DNA of 64,000 nt from the NCBI RefSeq assembly GCF_029888045.1, contig NZ_JARXRN010000020.1, positions 367,151-431,150 on the forward strand, given 5' to 3'. Made by a program: the position numbers and the translations under genes. Below are positions 34,723 to 43,048 of this stretch, one piece after another. The DNA is from Luteimonas rhizosphaericola. Its GTDB lineage: Bacteria > Pseudomonadota > Gammaproteobacteria > Xanthomonadales > Xanthomonadaceae. Positions within the stretch are counted from its first letter, which is position 1; each line of letters begins with the position of its first letter. The notes below the pieces were generated by a model. The model did no database searches. It saw nothing but the letters and a program-made list of their open reading frames with translations, and had not been told where the DNA came from.

Positions 34723-35847
34723 ATGGGTACGCTGGGAGTTGCCATCGTCGGCACCGGGATGATCGGCGCGGTGCATCGCCGCGCGGCGGTGCTCGCCGGC
34801 GCCACGGTGCGCGGCGTGGCCGCGTCCTCGCCCGCACGTGCGCAGGACGTGGCGCAGGCCTGGGGCGTGCCCCGGGGCTATGGCGGAATCGAGGACGTGA
34901 TCGCCGATCCGCAGGTGCAGGTCGTGCATGTGTGCACGCCCAACCACCTGCACCGGTCGATGGCGCAGGCGGCGCTGGAAGCGGGCAAGCACGTGGTCTG
35001 CGAGAAGCCGCTGGCGACCACCCTGGAAGACGCGCGCGCCCTGGCCGCGCTGGCCTCCTCCACCGGGCAGGTGGCCACGGTGCCCTTCGTCTACCGCTAC
35101 CACCCGGTGGTGCGCGAGGCGCGTGCACGCATCGCCGCGGGCGAGCTGGGACCGCTGCGCCTGATCCACGGCAGCTATCTGCAGGACTGGCTGCTGGATC
35201 CGGCCAGCAACAACTGGCGCGTGGACCCGGCGCTCGGCGGCGCATCGCGCGTGTTCGCCGACATCGGCTCGCACTGGTGCGACCTGGTGGAATGGGTCGG
35301 CGGCGAGCGCTTCGCGGAAACCAGCGCCGTGTTCGAGACGGTGATCGCCGAGCGCGGCGTGGCCACCGGCAAGAGCTTCACCACGCCCGCGGCCGGCGGC
35401 GACACCCAGGCGGTGTCCAGCGAGGACGTGGCCGCGGCCATGTTCAGGACCGGCAACGGCACGCTGGCGACCGTCACCGTCAGCCAGGTCTCGGCCGGGC
35501 GCCGCAACCGCCTGTGGTTCGAGATCGACGGGGCGAAGGCCAGCGTGGCGTTCGACCAGGAGGACTGCGAGCGGCTGTGGATGGGCTATCCGGACCAGCG
35601 CGAGGAAGTCTTCGTGCGCGGGCCGGGCGCCGGCAGCGCCGAGCAACGGCGGCTGTCGGTGCTGCCCGCCGGTCATGCGCAGGGCTACGCCAACTGTTTC
35701 GAGGCGTTCGTGGCCGACACCTACCGGGCGATCGCGCGCGAGCAACCGGAGGGATTGCCGACCTTCGAGGACGGCCTGCGTTCGGCGCTGATCGTCGATC
35801 GCGTCATCGCTTCAGCCAGGTCGCGCGCATGGACGCCGATCGCCTGA
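34723..35847 (+). CDS. Gfo/Idh/MocA-family NAD(P)-dependent sugar dehydrogenase
   Basis: The 374-residue protein has an N-terminal Rossmann fold with GTGMIG (10-15) and the EKPLA motif (94-98) whose lysine is catalytic. A C-terminal alpha/beta substrate domain includes ASRVFADIGSHWCDLVEW with the expected Asp and His. Relatives oxidise or reduce C3 of glucosides, for example the DgpA type. In this locus it may reduce imported 3-keto-glucose to glucose or oxidise an imported glycoside. Cytoplasmic, part of the rightward operon. Confidence 0.9.
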   Translation: MGTLGVAIVGTGMIGAVHRRAAVLAGATVRGVAASSPARAQDVAQAWGVPRGYGGIEDVIADPQVQVVHVCTPNHLHRSMAQAALEAGKHVVCEKPLATTLEDARALAALASSTGQVATVPFVYRYHPVVREARARIAAGELGPLRLIHGSYLQDWLLDPASNNWRVDPALGGASRVFADIGSHWCDLVEWVGGERFAETSAVFETVIAERGVATGKSFTTPAAGGDTQAVSSEDVAAAMFRTGNGTLATVTVSQVSAGRRNRLWFEIDGAKASVAFDQEDCERLWMGYPDQREEVFVRGPGAGSAEQRRLSVLPAGHAQGYANCFEAFVADTYRAIAREQPEGLPTFEDGLRSALIVDRVIASARSRAWTPIA

Positions 35848-35959
35848 GTCACCGCGGCGCGCGGGGGCCCGCCCCCGACCGCGCCGGTTCCGTCCGCCTG
35901 CAGCGCGACATGCGCGAGGCGGAATCCATCCGCCGTCACCCCGATTCCCGGAGGACACC

Positions 35960-37435
35960 ATGACGACCCGTACCTTGCGCAGGATCGCGGCCGCCGCACT
36001 CGCGCTCTGCACCGCCCTGCCCGCCTGGGCGCAACCGGACGATGCCACCGCCAGGCCCATCGCCGTGCAGATGTACACGCTCCGCAACGCAGGCTCGCTC
36101 GAAGACCAGCTGAAGATCGTCCACGACGCCGGCGTCCGCGCGGTGGAGACGGTCGGCACGCAGAACGTCCCCGCCGCGGAGCTGAAACGGCTCCTGGACA
36201 AGTACGGGATCGAGCCGATCGCGGCGCACGTGGCGCTGTCCGACCTGCGCGGCGACCTCGAGGAGATGGCGGCGTCCCACCGCGCCATCGGCAACCGCAT
36301 GCTGGTGGTGCCCTGGCTGCAGGAAGAGCAGCGGCCGACCGACGCGGACGGCTGGCGCGCCCTGGGCAGGGAACTGGGCGCCCTGGCCGGACGCCTGCAG
36401 CGGCTGGGCATGCGGCTGGCGTACCACAACCACGAGTTCGAGCTGGTCGACTTCGACGGCAGGACGGGGCTCGAGCTGCTGTTCGAAGCCGCGGGGCCGG
36501 CGCTCGCCGTCGAACTGGACCTGGCCTGGGTGGCGCGCGCCGGCCACGACCCGGCTGAGTTCCTCGGCAGATTCCCCGGGCGCGTGTACGCGGTCCACGC
36601 CAAGGACAACGCGCCGGAGGGCCAGGCGCAGGACGAACAGGGCTTCACCGCCCTGGGCCAGGGCGTGCTCGACTGGAATGCGATCCTGCCCGCCGCGGCG
36701 GACGCCGGCGTGCAGTGGTACATCATCGAGCACGACCTTCCGCGCGACGCCGCCGCCGTCGTGCGGACGGGCGCGGCCTTCCTCGCCGAGCGCCTTCCCG
36801 CCGACAACCAGCTGAGCAGGCAGGAACAGGCCGAGGGCTGGCAACTCCTGTTCGACGGCAAGGACCTGTCGCAGTGGCGCACCTTCAAGCAGGAGGGGCT
36901 GAGCGAGCAGTGGGTGATCGAGGATGGCGCCATCAAGCTGACGGCTGCCGGCGGCGGCGACATCCTGACCCGGGCCCGTTACCAGGATTTCGACCTCCGG
37001 CTGGACTGGAAGATCTCGGAAGTCGGCAACAGCGGCATCTTCATCCTGGCGGATGAAACCGGCGAGCACATCTACTCGCACGCGCCGGAAATCCAGATCC
37101 TTGACAACGAGCGCCATCCGGACAACAAGCTCGACACCCACCTGTCCGGCTCCCTGTACGACATGATCGCCTCGCCCAAGGCCTCGCACCGGCTCGCCGG
37201 CGAGTGGAACCGGGTGCGCATCCTGCTCGACCAGGGCCAGCTGACCATCTGGCAGAACGGCGTGCAGACCGCATCGGTGGAGATCGGCAGCGCGGAGTGG
37301 AAGCGGCTGGTGGCGGCCAGCAAGTTCGCCGACTGGGCGGGGTTCGCCGCCAACAGCAGCGGCCACATCGGCCTGCAGGACCACGGCGACGTGGTGTGGT
37401 TCAAGAACCTCAAGATCAAAGAACTGAAGCGATGA
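35960..37435 (+). CDS. Secreted fusion: TIM-barrel isomerase domain + DUF1080 (3-keto-glycoside hydrolase) domain
   Basis: The 491-residue protein has a Sec signal (RRIAAAALALCTALPAWA). A TIM-barrel domain at about 30-275 includes YHNHEFELVDFDG, VELDLAWVARAGHDP and YAVHAKDNAPEGQ. Residues about 291-491 form a DUF1080 (PF06439) jelly-roll domain: GWQLLFDGKDLSQWRTF, VGNSGIFILADE, EIQILDNERHPDN and DHGDVVWFKNLKIKEL. DUF1080 proteins are now known as 3-keto-disaccharide hydrolases. The fusion suggests that two consecutive steps on a 3-keto-glycoside occur together in the periplasm. It overlaps the following GMC gene by 4 bp. There is a 112 bp gap before it, without a clear terminator. Confidence 0.9.
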   Translation: MTTRTLRRIAAAALALCTALPAWAQPDDATARPIAVQMYTLRNAGSLEDQLKIVHDAGVRAVETVGTQNVPAAELKRLLDKYGIEPIAAHVALSDLRGDLEEMAASHRAIGNRMLVVPWLQEEQRPTDADGWRALGRELGALAGRLQRLGMRLAYHNHEFELVDFDGRTGLELLFEAAGPALAVELDLAWVARAGHDPAEFLGRFPGRVYAVHAKDNAPEGQAQDEQGFTALGQGVLDWNAILPAAADAGVQWYIIEHDLPRDAAAVVRTGAAFLAERLPADNQLSRQEQAEGWQLLFDGKDLSQWRTFKQEGLSEQWVIEDGAIKLTAAGGGDILTRARYQDFDLRLDWKISEVGNSGIFILADETGEHIYSHAPEIQILDNERHPDNKLDTHLSGSLYDMIASPKASHRLAGEWNRVRILLDQGQLTIWQNGVQTASVEIGSAEWKRLVAASKFADWAGFAANSSGHIGLQDHGDVVWFKNLKIKELKR

Positions 37436-39111
37436 ACGATTTCGCCCACACCGTGCTGGTCGTCGGCTCCGGCGCCGGCGGCGCCATGGCCGCGTACGAA
37501 CTGACCCGCCAGGGCCACAAGGTGCTGCTGCTCGAAGCCGGCCGCCACTACGATCCGACCACGGAAACGCCGATGTTCCGGCCCAATGGCGACGCACCGC
37601 TGATGGGCGCGTCCACGCCGGACAAGGACTTCGGCTTCTACGATTCCACGGTGGGCGGCGGCTGGGAGGTGCCGGACGAGCCCTACACCACCGCCGAAGG
37701 CACCGAGTTCCTGTGGTGGCGTGCACGCATGCTGGGCGGCCGCACCAACCACTGGGGCCGGTACGCGCTGCGTTTCAGCGAACACGACTTCAAGGGAAAG
37801 AGCCGGGACGGCCTCGGCGCCGACTGGCCGTTCGAGTACGACGAGATCGCGCCCTGGTACGACAAGACCGAAGCGCTGGTGGGCGTGTGCGGCACCAATA
37901 CCGGCCTGGACGACATGCCGCCGTCGTCGGACGGGGTCCTGCAGCCGGCCCCCACGCCACGGATACCGGAACTGCTGATCGCCGCCGCGGCGAAGAAGCA
38001 CGGCATCGAGGCAGCGCCGATGCACCGGGCCATCCTGACCCGGGCGCTGGACCAGCGGGCGCCCTGCTTCTGGGCCACTCCGTGCGGTTACGGCTGCTCG
38101 ATCGGCGCCGCGTTCCAGACCACCACCTCGCTGCTGCCGATGGCGCAGGCAACGGGCAACCTGCGGGTCATCACCGATGCCATGGTCAAGACCGTGACCA
38201 CCGATGCCGGCGGCAAGGTCACGGGGGTCACCTACGTCGACAAGACGGCAGGCACCGAACGGCAGGTGGACGCGAAGGTGGTGGTCCTGGCCGCCAGCGC
38301 CTGCGAGACGGCGCGCATCCTGCTCAACTCGAAGACAGAACGCCACCCGGCCGGACTCGCCAATTCCAGCGGCCAGGTCGGCCGGAACCTGATGGACTCC
38401 ACCGGCGCGGGCCTCTCGGCGCTGGTCCCCGCCCTGATGGACCGGCCGCGTTACAACGAGGACGGCCACACCGCCAACCACCTGTTCATTCCGTGGTGGG
38501 GCCACCAGGCGCATGCCGACAAGGAACTGGATTTCCCGCGCGGCTACCACTTCGAACTGGGCGGCCGCTTCGCCGAGCCGGGCGCCTATATCAGCGGCGA
38601 CCTGCAAGGCTACGGCGCCGCGCTGAAACAGCAGGTGCGCGCGCACTACGGCGCCTACGTGCACTTTGCGCTCCGCGGCGAGATGCTGCCGAACGACGAC
38701 TGCTACATGGACATCGACCCGAGCGTCACGGACAAATGGGGCATCCCGGTGCCGCGTTTCCACTGGAAATGGTCCGAGCACGAACTCAAGCAGGTCGAGC
38801 ACGGCCTCAAGACCGCGAAGGCCATCCTGGAAACCATGGGCGCGACCGTCGGCGAGTTGCCCGCCGCGGAAGAGGCGATCAAGAAGGGCGGCGAGATCAT
38901 CCACGAGGTGGGCACCACCCGGATGGGCGACTCGCCCGGGGACTCGGTGACCAACCAGTGGGGCCAGACCTGGGACTGCCCGAACCTGTTCGTGATGGAC
39001 GGCGGCGTGTTCGCCTCCAACCCGCACAAGAACTGCACGCTGACCATCATGACGCTGGCGATGCGCAACAGCGCCTGGCTGGCCGACCAACTCAAGACGG
39101 GGGCGCTGTGA
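37432..39111 (+). CDS. GMC-family FAD sugar dehydrogenase, large subunit (copy 1)
   Basis: The 559-residue flavoprotein starts with the FAD loop VVGSGAGGAMAAYELTRQG. The C-terminal catalytic pair is H491 in HEVGTTRMG and N534 in NCTLTIMTLA. A cysteine cluster CFWATPCGYGC (C212, C218, C222) has the C-x5-C-x3-C spacing of the site that holds an iron-sulfur cluster in FAD glucose dehydrogenases of the Burkholderia cepacia type. It has no signal of its own and would be carried out by the Tat-signalled small subunit encoded next, whose start overlaps by 1 bp (TGATG). Probable C3 oxidation of a sugar or glycoside is inferred from locus content. Confidence 0.9.
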   Translation: MNDFAHTVLVVGSGAGGAMAAYELTRQGHKVLLLEAGRHYDPTTETPMFRPNGDAPLMGASTPDKDFGFYDSTVGGGWEVPDEPYTTAEGTEFLWWRARMLGGRTNHWGRYALRFSEHDFKGKSRDGLGADWPFEYDEIAPWYDKTEALVGVCGTNTGLDDMPPSSDGVLQPAPTPRIPELLIAAAAKKHGIEAAPMHRAILTRALDQRAPCFWATPCGYGCSIGAAFQTTTSLLPMAQATGNLRVITDAMVKTVTTDAGGKVTGVTYVDKTAGTERQVDAKVVVLAASACETARILLNSKTERHPAGLANSSGQVGRNLMDSTGAGLSALVPALMDRPRYNEDGHTANHLFIPWWGHQAHADKELDFPRGYHFELGGRFAEPGAYISGDLQGYGAALKQQVRAHYGAYVHFALRGEMLPNDDCYMDIDPSVTDKWGIPVPRFHWKWSEHELKQVEHGLKTAKAILETMGATVGELPAAEEAIKKGGEIIHEVGTTRMGDSPGDSVTNQWGQTWDCPNLFVMDGGVFASNPHKNCTLTIMTLAMRNSAWLADQLKTGAL

Positions 39112-39899
39112 TGCGGAACCCAGACGACCAGGGCATTGCCGCCCGAACCGACAGCGACGCCCCTGCGTACGCGAACAAGCTGACCCGGCGCGATTCGCTC
39201 AAGCTGCTGGCCGCACTGGCGGCAAGCGCCATGCTGCCTGCACTGTCCGCCTGCGGGTCGCCATCGACGGGAGATGCCCCCGACGGCCTCGCAGATGCGG
39301 GACACTGGCCCGAGTTGGACCTGCAGCCGGTGACGGCCAGCGGTTACGGCAAGGATCCGGACCTGATCACGCCGCCTGAAGCGCCCTGGCCGCTGACGTT
39401 GACGCCGGCCCAGCTGTCACTGCTGGCATTGCTGTCGGACATCATCGTCCCGGCAGAAGGCAAGTCGCCGTCGGCGTCCGCCGTGCAGGTGCCGACGGTG
39501 ATCGACGAATGGGTGAGTGCGCCCTACCCCGACCAGCAGCAGGACCGGCTGACCGTGCTGTCGGCCCTCGCCTGGCTCGACGACGAAGCCGCCCTGCGCT
39601 TCTCTCAGCCGTTCACGGCGCTGGCCACGGCGCAGCAGCTGGCCATCATCGACGACATCGCCTACCGCAACGACCAGACCCCGCGGCAGTTCCAGCGCAT
39701 GGCCGAGGCCTTCGCCCGGCTGCGCAACCTGGTCCTGGCGGCCTACTTCTGCACGCCGGACGGCATGGAAGACATCGGCTACATGGGCAACGTGGCGATC
39801 GCCGGGGACTACCCCGGGCCGACGCCGGAGGCCTACCGTCATCTGGAGACGGTGCTGGCGGACCTCGGGCTGAGCGAGTTCGCGTATCCCGTGGGCTGA
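39111..39899 (+). CDS. Small (gamma-type) subunit of GMC sugar dehydrogenase, Tat lipoprotein
   Basis: The 262-residue protein belongs to the gluconate 2-dehydrogenase subunit 3 family. It has a Tat motif TRRDSLKLL (twin arginines 26-27) ending in lipobox LSAC (C48), so it is probably a Tat-exported lipoprotein that hitch-hikes the GMC subunit across the membrane. The core LTPAQLSLLALLSDIIVPAEG...VPTVIDEWV matches the family. It is about 70 residues longer than its counterpart in the opposite arm and closes the rightward operon. Confidence 0.88.
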   Translation: MRNPDDQGIAARTDSDAPAYANKLTRRDSLKLLAALAASAMLPALSACGSPSTGDAPDGLADAGHWPELDLQPVTASGYGKDPDLITPPEAPWPLTLTPAQLSLLALLSDIIVPAEGKSPSASAVQVPTVIDEWVSAPYPDQQQDRLTVLSALAWLDDEAALRFSQPFTALATAQQLAIIDDIAYRNDQTPRQFQRMAEAFARLRNLVLAAYFCTPDGMEDIGYMGNVAIAGDYPGPTPEAYRHLETVLADLGLSEFAYPVG

Positions 39900-39913
39900 C
39901 CGTCGTGCCCCGC

Positions 39914-39942
39914 ACCCGGGCAGCGCGCGACCGTGCCCGGGT
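39914..39942. terminator. Hairpin between the two convergent arms
   Basis: Perfect 9-bp arms ACCCGGGCA (39914-39922) and TGCCCGGGT (39934-39942) enclose an 11-base loop. It stands in the 84 bp between the convergent ends of the two operons, the expected place for a bidirectional terminator, though no T-tract follows. Confidence 0.55.
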
Positions 39943-39983
39943 CGCCGCATGCTGCCCCGATCGCACCCGGCGCCCGCGCGTAG

Positions 39984-40760
39984 CTAGAGTTCCCGCACCC
40001 AGATGTTGCGGAAGCTGACCTCGGAGTCGTGGTCCTGCAGATAGATCGGGGCGCAGCCGTGCGGGGCGTAGCTGGGCGGACCACGGTATTCGGTGGTGCC
40101 GGCGATGACGGTGTCGTCCTGCACCAGCACGCCGTTGTGCAGCACGGTGATGCGCGCGGGCGCCAGCAGGCCGCCGCCTTCGGAAAAGCGCGGGGCCTTC
40201 CAGATCACGTCGTAGGACTGCCACTCGGCCGGCGGGCGCGAGGCGTTCACCAGCGGGATGGCCTGCTTGTAGATCGAGGCCGCCTGGCCGTTGGGATAGG
40301 TGGGGTTGTCGTGGCTGTCGAGTACCTGCAGTTCGTACAGCTCCTGCAGGAACACGCCGCTGTTGCCGCGGTTCTGGCCGTCGACCCCTCGGGTCTGCGC
40401 CGGGCTGCGCCACTCGATGTGCAGCTGGATGTCGCAGAAGCGCTGGCGGGTGCGGATGCCCTTGCTGCCGGGCACCACGGTGAGCGCGCCATCGGCCACC
40501 GTCCACGGCGCATCGCCGCCCTGCTCGGACTCCCACGCCGCCAGCCCGCTGCCGTCGAACAGCACCACCGCGTCCGACGGCGCCGCCCCCACGGGCGTGG
40601 CCACGACCGCCGGTACCGGGGTCCAGGCTTCGGTCTTCGCCGGATCGGCCGAGGGATCGTGGGCAAGCGCAGCGGCACTGGCCAACATGCCGCCGGTGAG
40701 CAGGAGCGCGTGTGCGGCCATGCGGTCGCGCCGCGCGGGCAGGCAGCGGCCGGGCATCAT
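39984..40760 (-). CDS. Stand-alone secreted DUF1080 protein (3-keto-disaccharide hydrolase family)
   Basis: The 258-residue protein has a signal peptide (AAHALLLTGGMLASAAALA) and a single DUF1080 jelly-roll: AVVLFDGSGLAAWES, RGNSGVFLQELYELQVLDS, AEWQSYDVIWKAPRF and HDSEVSFRNIWVREL. YELQVLDSH is the core motif of the family. It should act on 3-keto-glycosides in the periplasm. The start overlaps the previous gene by 4 bp (ATGA). It ends the leftward operon, facing the fusion-bearing rightward operon. Confidence 0.9.
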   Translation of the reverse strand: MMPGRCLPARRDRMAAHALLLTGGMLASAAALAHDPSADPAKTEAWTPVPAVVATPVGAAPSDAVVLFDGSGLAAWESEQGGDAPWTVADGALTVVPGSKGIRTRQRFCDIQLHIEWRSPAQTRGVDGQNRGNSGVFLQELYELQVLDSHDNPTYPNGQAASIYKQAIPLVNASRPPAEWQSYDVIWKAPRFSEGGGLLAPARITVLHNGVLVQDDTVIAGTTEYRGPPSYAPHGCAPIYLQDHDSEVSFRNIWVREL

Positions 40761-41332
40761 CGCGTCGCCCATGCCGGCGTGCCCGGCTCGTAGGGCAGGT
40801 CGCCCTCGTAGCCCCCGGGCACCGGGTCGTAGCGCAGCACTTCGGTGGCGCCCACCTGCGAGGTGAAGAAGCTGAAGAGCACCAGCTGCTTGATCATCGT
40901 GAACCAGTGCACCCCGCTCGCGCTGCCCGATCCGTCGGCGGCCACCCACGCCCGCCGGGCCCGTTCGCCGGCCTCCCGGTCGAGCCTGGTCAGCAGCTGC
41001 AGGCGGTCTGCCGGCGACAGGGACATGAAGCTTCCGGAAGCGTGCTTGTCGAGATCCAACAGCCCGGCGCGGAAGGCGGCCTGGTCCTCGGCGCTGTAGC
41101 AGTCGGTGACGAAGCGCGCCATGAACGCGCCCACCTCCGCGTCCTTCGCGCCGGGCGTATCGGTGCGCGGGATGATCGATTCGGCGATCTCGTCCAGCAA
41201 CGCGATGTCTTCGGCGGTGAAGTCCGCGCCCGCCTGCGGGACCGGCGCCTGCCCGAGCACGAAGGCTGGCATGCCGACCATCGCCACGCCGGTAGCGGAC
41301 GCGATCATCTTCAGCAGTTCGCGACGATCCAT
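40757..41332 (-). CDS. Small subunit of GMC sugar dehydrogenase, Tat-exported (copy 2)
   Basis: The 191-residue gluconate 2-dehydrogenase subunit 3 family protein begins MDRRELLKMIASATGVAM, a compact Tat signal with no lipobox cysteine. The domain DFTAEDIALLDEIAESIIPRTDTPGA matches the family. Its ATG overlaps the GMC stop by 1 bp (TGATG), the same junction as in the other arm. Its last bases overlap the DUF1080 gene by 4. Confidence 0.9.
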   Translation of the reverse strand: MDRRELLKMIASATGVAMVGMPAFVLGQAPVPQAGADFTAEDIALLDEIAESIIPRTDTPGAKDAEVGAFMARFVTDCYSAEDQAAFRAGLLDLDKHASGSFMSLSPADRLQLLTRLDREAGERARRAWVAADGSGSASGVHWFTMIKQLVLFSFFTSQVGATEVLRYDPVPGGYEGDLPYEPGTPAWATR

Positions 41333-43017
41333 CAGAGGTTCCCCGCCTTGAGTTCGCGCACCGCATGGTCGGCGGCGCGCGCGGTCAGCGCCATGTAGGT
41401 CAGCGACGGATTCACGCAGCTGGCCGAGGTCATGCAGGCACCGTCGGTCACGTACACGTTGGGCGCGTCCCAGACCTGGTTGTGCCCGTTGAGCACCGAG
41501 CTCTTCGGGTCGCGGCCCATGCGCGCGGTGCCCATCTCGTGGATCGCCCGGCCGGGGGCGGGTTCGGCTTCGTAGGTCCGCACGTCGCGAACGCCCGCCG
41601 CCTCCAGCATCTCGGCGGCATCGGCGGCCATGTCCTTGCGCATGGCCCGCTCGTTGTCGCGGATCGACACGTCCATCGCCAGCACCGGCAGGCCCCACTT
41701 GTCCTTGGTGTCGTGGTCCAGGCGGATGGTGTTGTCGTGGTAGGGCAGCATCTCGCCGAATGCGGTCATGCCGATGCTCCAGTCGCCCGGCACGCTCGCG
41801 GCCTGCTTCAGGCCCGCGCCGATGCCCATTTCGGCGACGCTGCGCGACCAGTCCTGGCGGCTCGCGCCGCCCTGGTAGCCGAAGCCGCGCAGGTACTCCC
41901 GGCGGTCGTCGCCGACGTTGCGGAAGCGCGGAATGTAGAAGCCGCAGGGGCGGCGCCCGGAGTAGTACCTGTCTTCGAAACCGTCCACGACGCCCTGGGC
42001 ACCGGCCTCGAAATGATGGTCCATGACGTTGTGGCCCAGCTCGCCGGACGAGGAGCCCAGCCCGCCTTCCCACACGTCGGTGGCCGAGTTCATCAGCACC
42101 CAGGTCGAATTGAACGCCGAGGCGTTGAGGAAGATCACCTTGGCCGTGTACTCGTAGGTCTGGCCGGTCTCGGCGTCCACGATCTCGACGCCGCGCGCGC
42201 GCTTGCGATCCTTGTCGTAGAGCACCTGCCGCACGATCGAGAACGGGCGCAGGGTGAGGTTGCCGGTCTGCATCGCCGCCGGCAGGGTGGCCGACTGGGT
42301 CGAGAAGTAGGCGCCGTAGGGGCAGCCCAGGATGCACTTGTTGCGGTACTGGCAGTTGGCCCGCCCCTGTTCGGGTCGCGGTTCGGTGATGTTGGCGGTG
42401 CGCGAGTGGATCATGTGGCGGCTGCCGCCGAAGGCCTTGCGGATGCGCGCGGCCACGTCCTTCTCGACCACGTTCAGCGGCACCGGCGGCAGGAACTTGC
42501 CATCGGGCAGCACGTCCAGGCCCTCGACCGTGCCGGCGATGCCGGCGAACGTCTCGACGTGGTCGTACCAGGGCGCGAGGTCCTCGTAGCGGATCGGCCA
42601 GTCGATGGCGATACCCTCGCGCGCGTTGGCCTCGAAGTCCATCTGCGAGAAGCGGTAGCTCTGCCGGCCCCACATCAGCGAGCGGCCGCCGACGTGGTAG
42701 CCGCGGAACCAGTCGAAGCGCTTGGTCTCGGTGTACGGACAGTCCTTCTCGTCGGCCCACATCCCGTAGGTGCTCTCGGACAGCGGGTAGTCGCGGCGCA
42801 GGACCGGGTGCGCTTCCTTCATCGCCTGGGTGGGCACGTTGCGGTGCGGGTAGTCCCAGGCCTCCTTGTGCGCGTTGACGTAGTCCTTGATGTGCTCGAT
42901 GTTGCGCCCGCGCTCGAGCATCAGCACCTTGAGCCCCTTCTCGGCCAGTTCCTTGGCGGCCCAGCCGCCGCTGATGCCCGAGCCGACGACGATCGCGTCG
43001 TAATCATTGTTCGCCAT
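41332..43017 (-). CDS. GMC-family FAD sugar dehydrogenase, large subunit (copy 2)
   Basis: The 561-residue flavoprotein has the FAD loop VVGSGISGGWAAKELAEKG. Its cysteine cluster CQYRNKCILGC (C222, C228, C232) has the same C-x5-C-x3-C spacing as copy 1, and the catalytic pair is H493 in HEMGTARMG and N536 in NPSLTYMALT. Middle regions differ strongly between the copies, so substrate or linkage is probably different rather than a recent duplication. It is exported with the following small subunit. Electron acceptor is likely a cytochrome c not encoded here. Confidence 0.92.
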   Translation of the reverse strand: MANNDYDAIVVGSGISGGWAAKELAEKGLKVLMLERGRNIEHIKDYVNAHKEAWDYPHRNVPTQAMKEAHPVLRRDYPLSESTYGMWADEKDCPYTETKRFDWFRGYHVGGRSLMWGRQSYRFSQMDFEANAREGIAIDWPIRYEDLAPWYDHVETFAGIAGTVEGLDVLPDGKFLPPVPLNVVEKDVAARIRKAFGGSRHMIHSRTANITEPRPEQGRANCQYRNKCILGCPYGAYFSTQSATLPAAMQTGNLTLRPFSIVRQVLYDKDRKRARGVEIVDAETGQTYEYTAKVIFLNASAFNSTWVLMNSATDVWEGGLGSSSGELGHNVMDHHFEAGAQGVVDGFEDRYYSGRRPCGFYIPRFRNVGDDRREYLRGFGYQGGASRQDWSRSVAEMGIGAGLKQAASVPGDWSIGMTAFGEMLPYHDNTIRLDHDTKDKWGLPVLAMDVSIRDNERAMRKDMAADAAEMLEAAGVRDVRTYEAEPAPGRAIHEMGTARMGRDPKSSVLNGHNQVWDAPNVYVTDGACMTSASCVNPSLTYMALTARAADHAVRELKAGNL

Positions 43018-43048
43018 TGAGACTGCGTTCCTGGTTGAGGCGGGGGGG

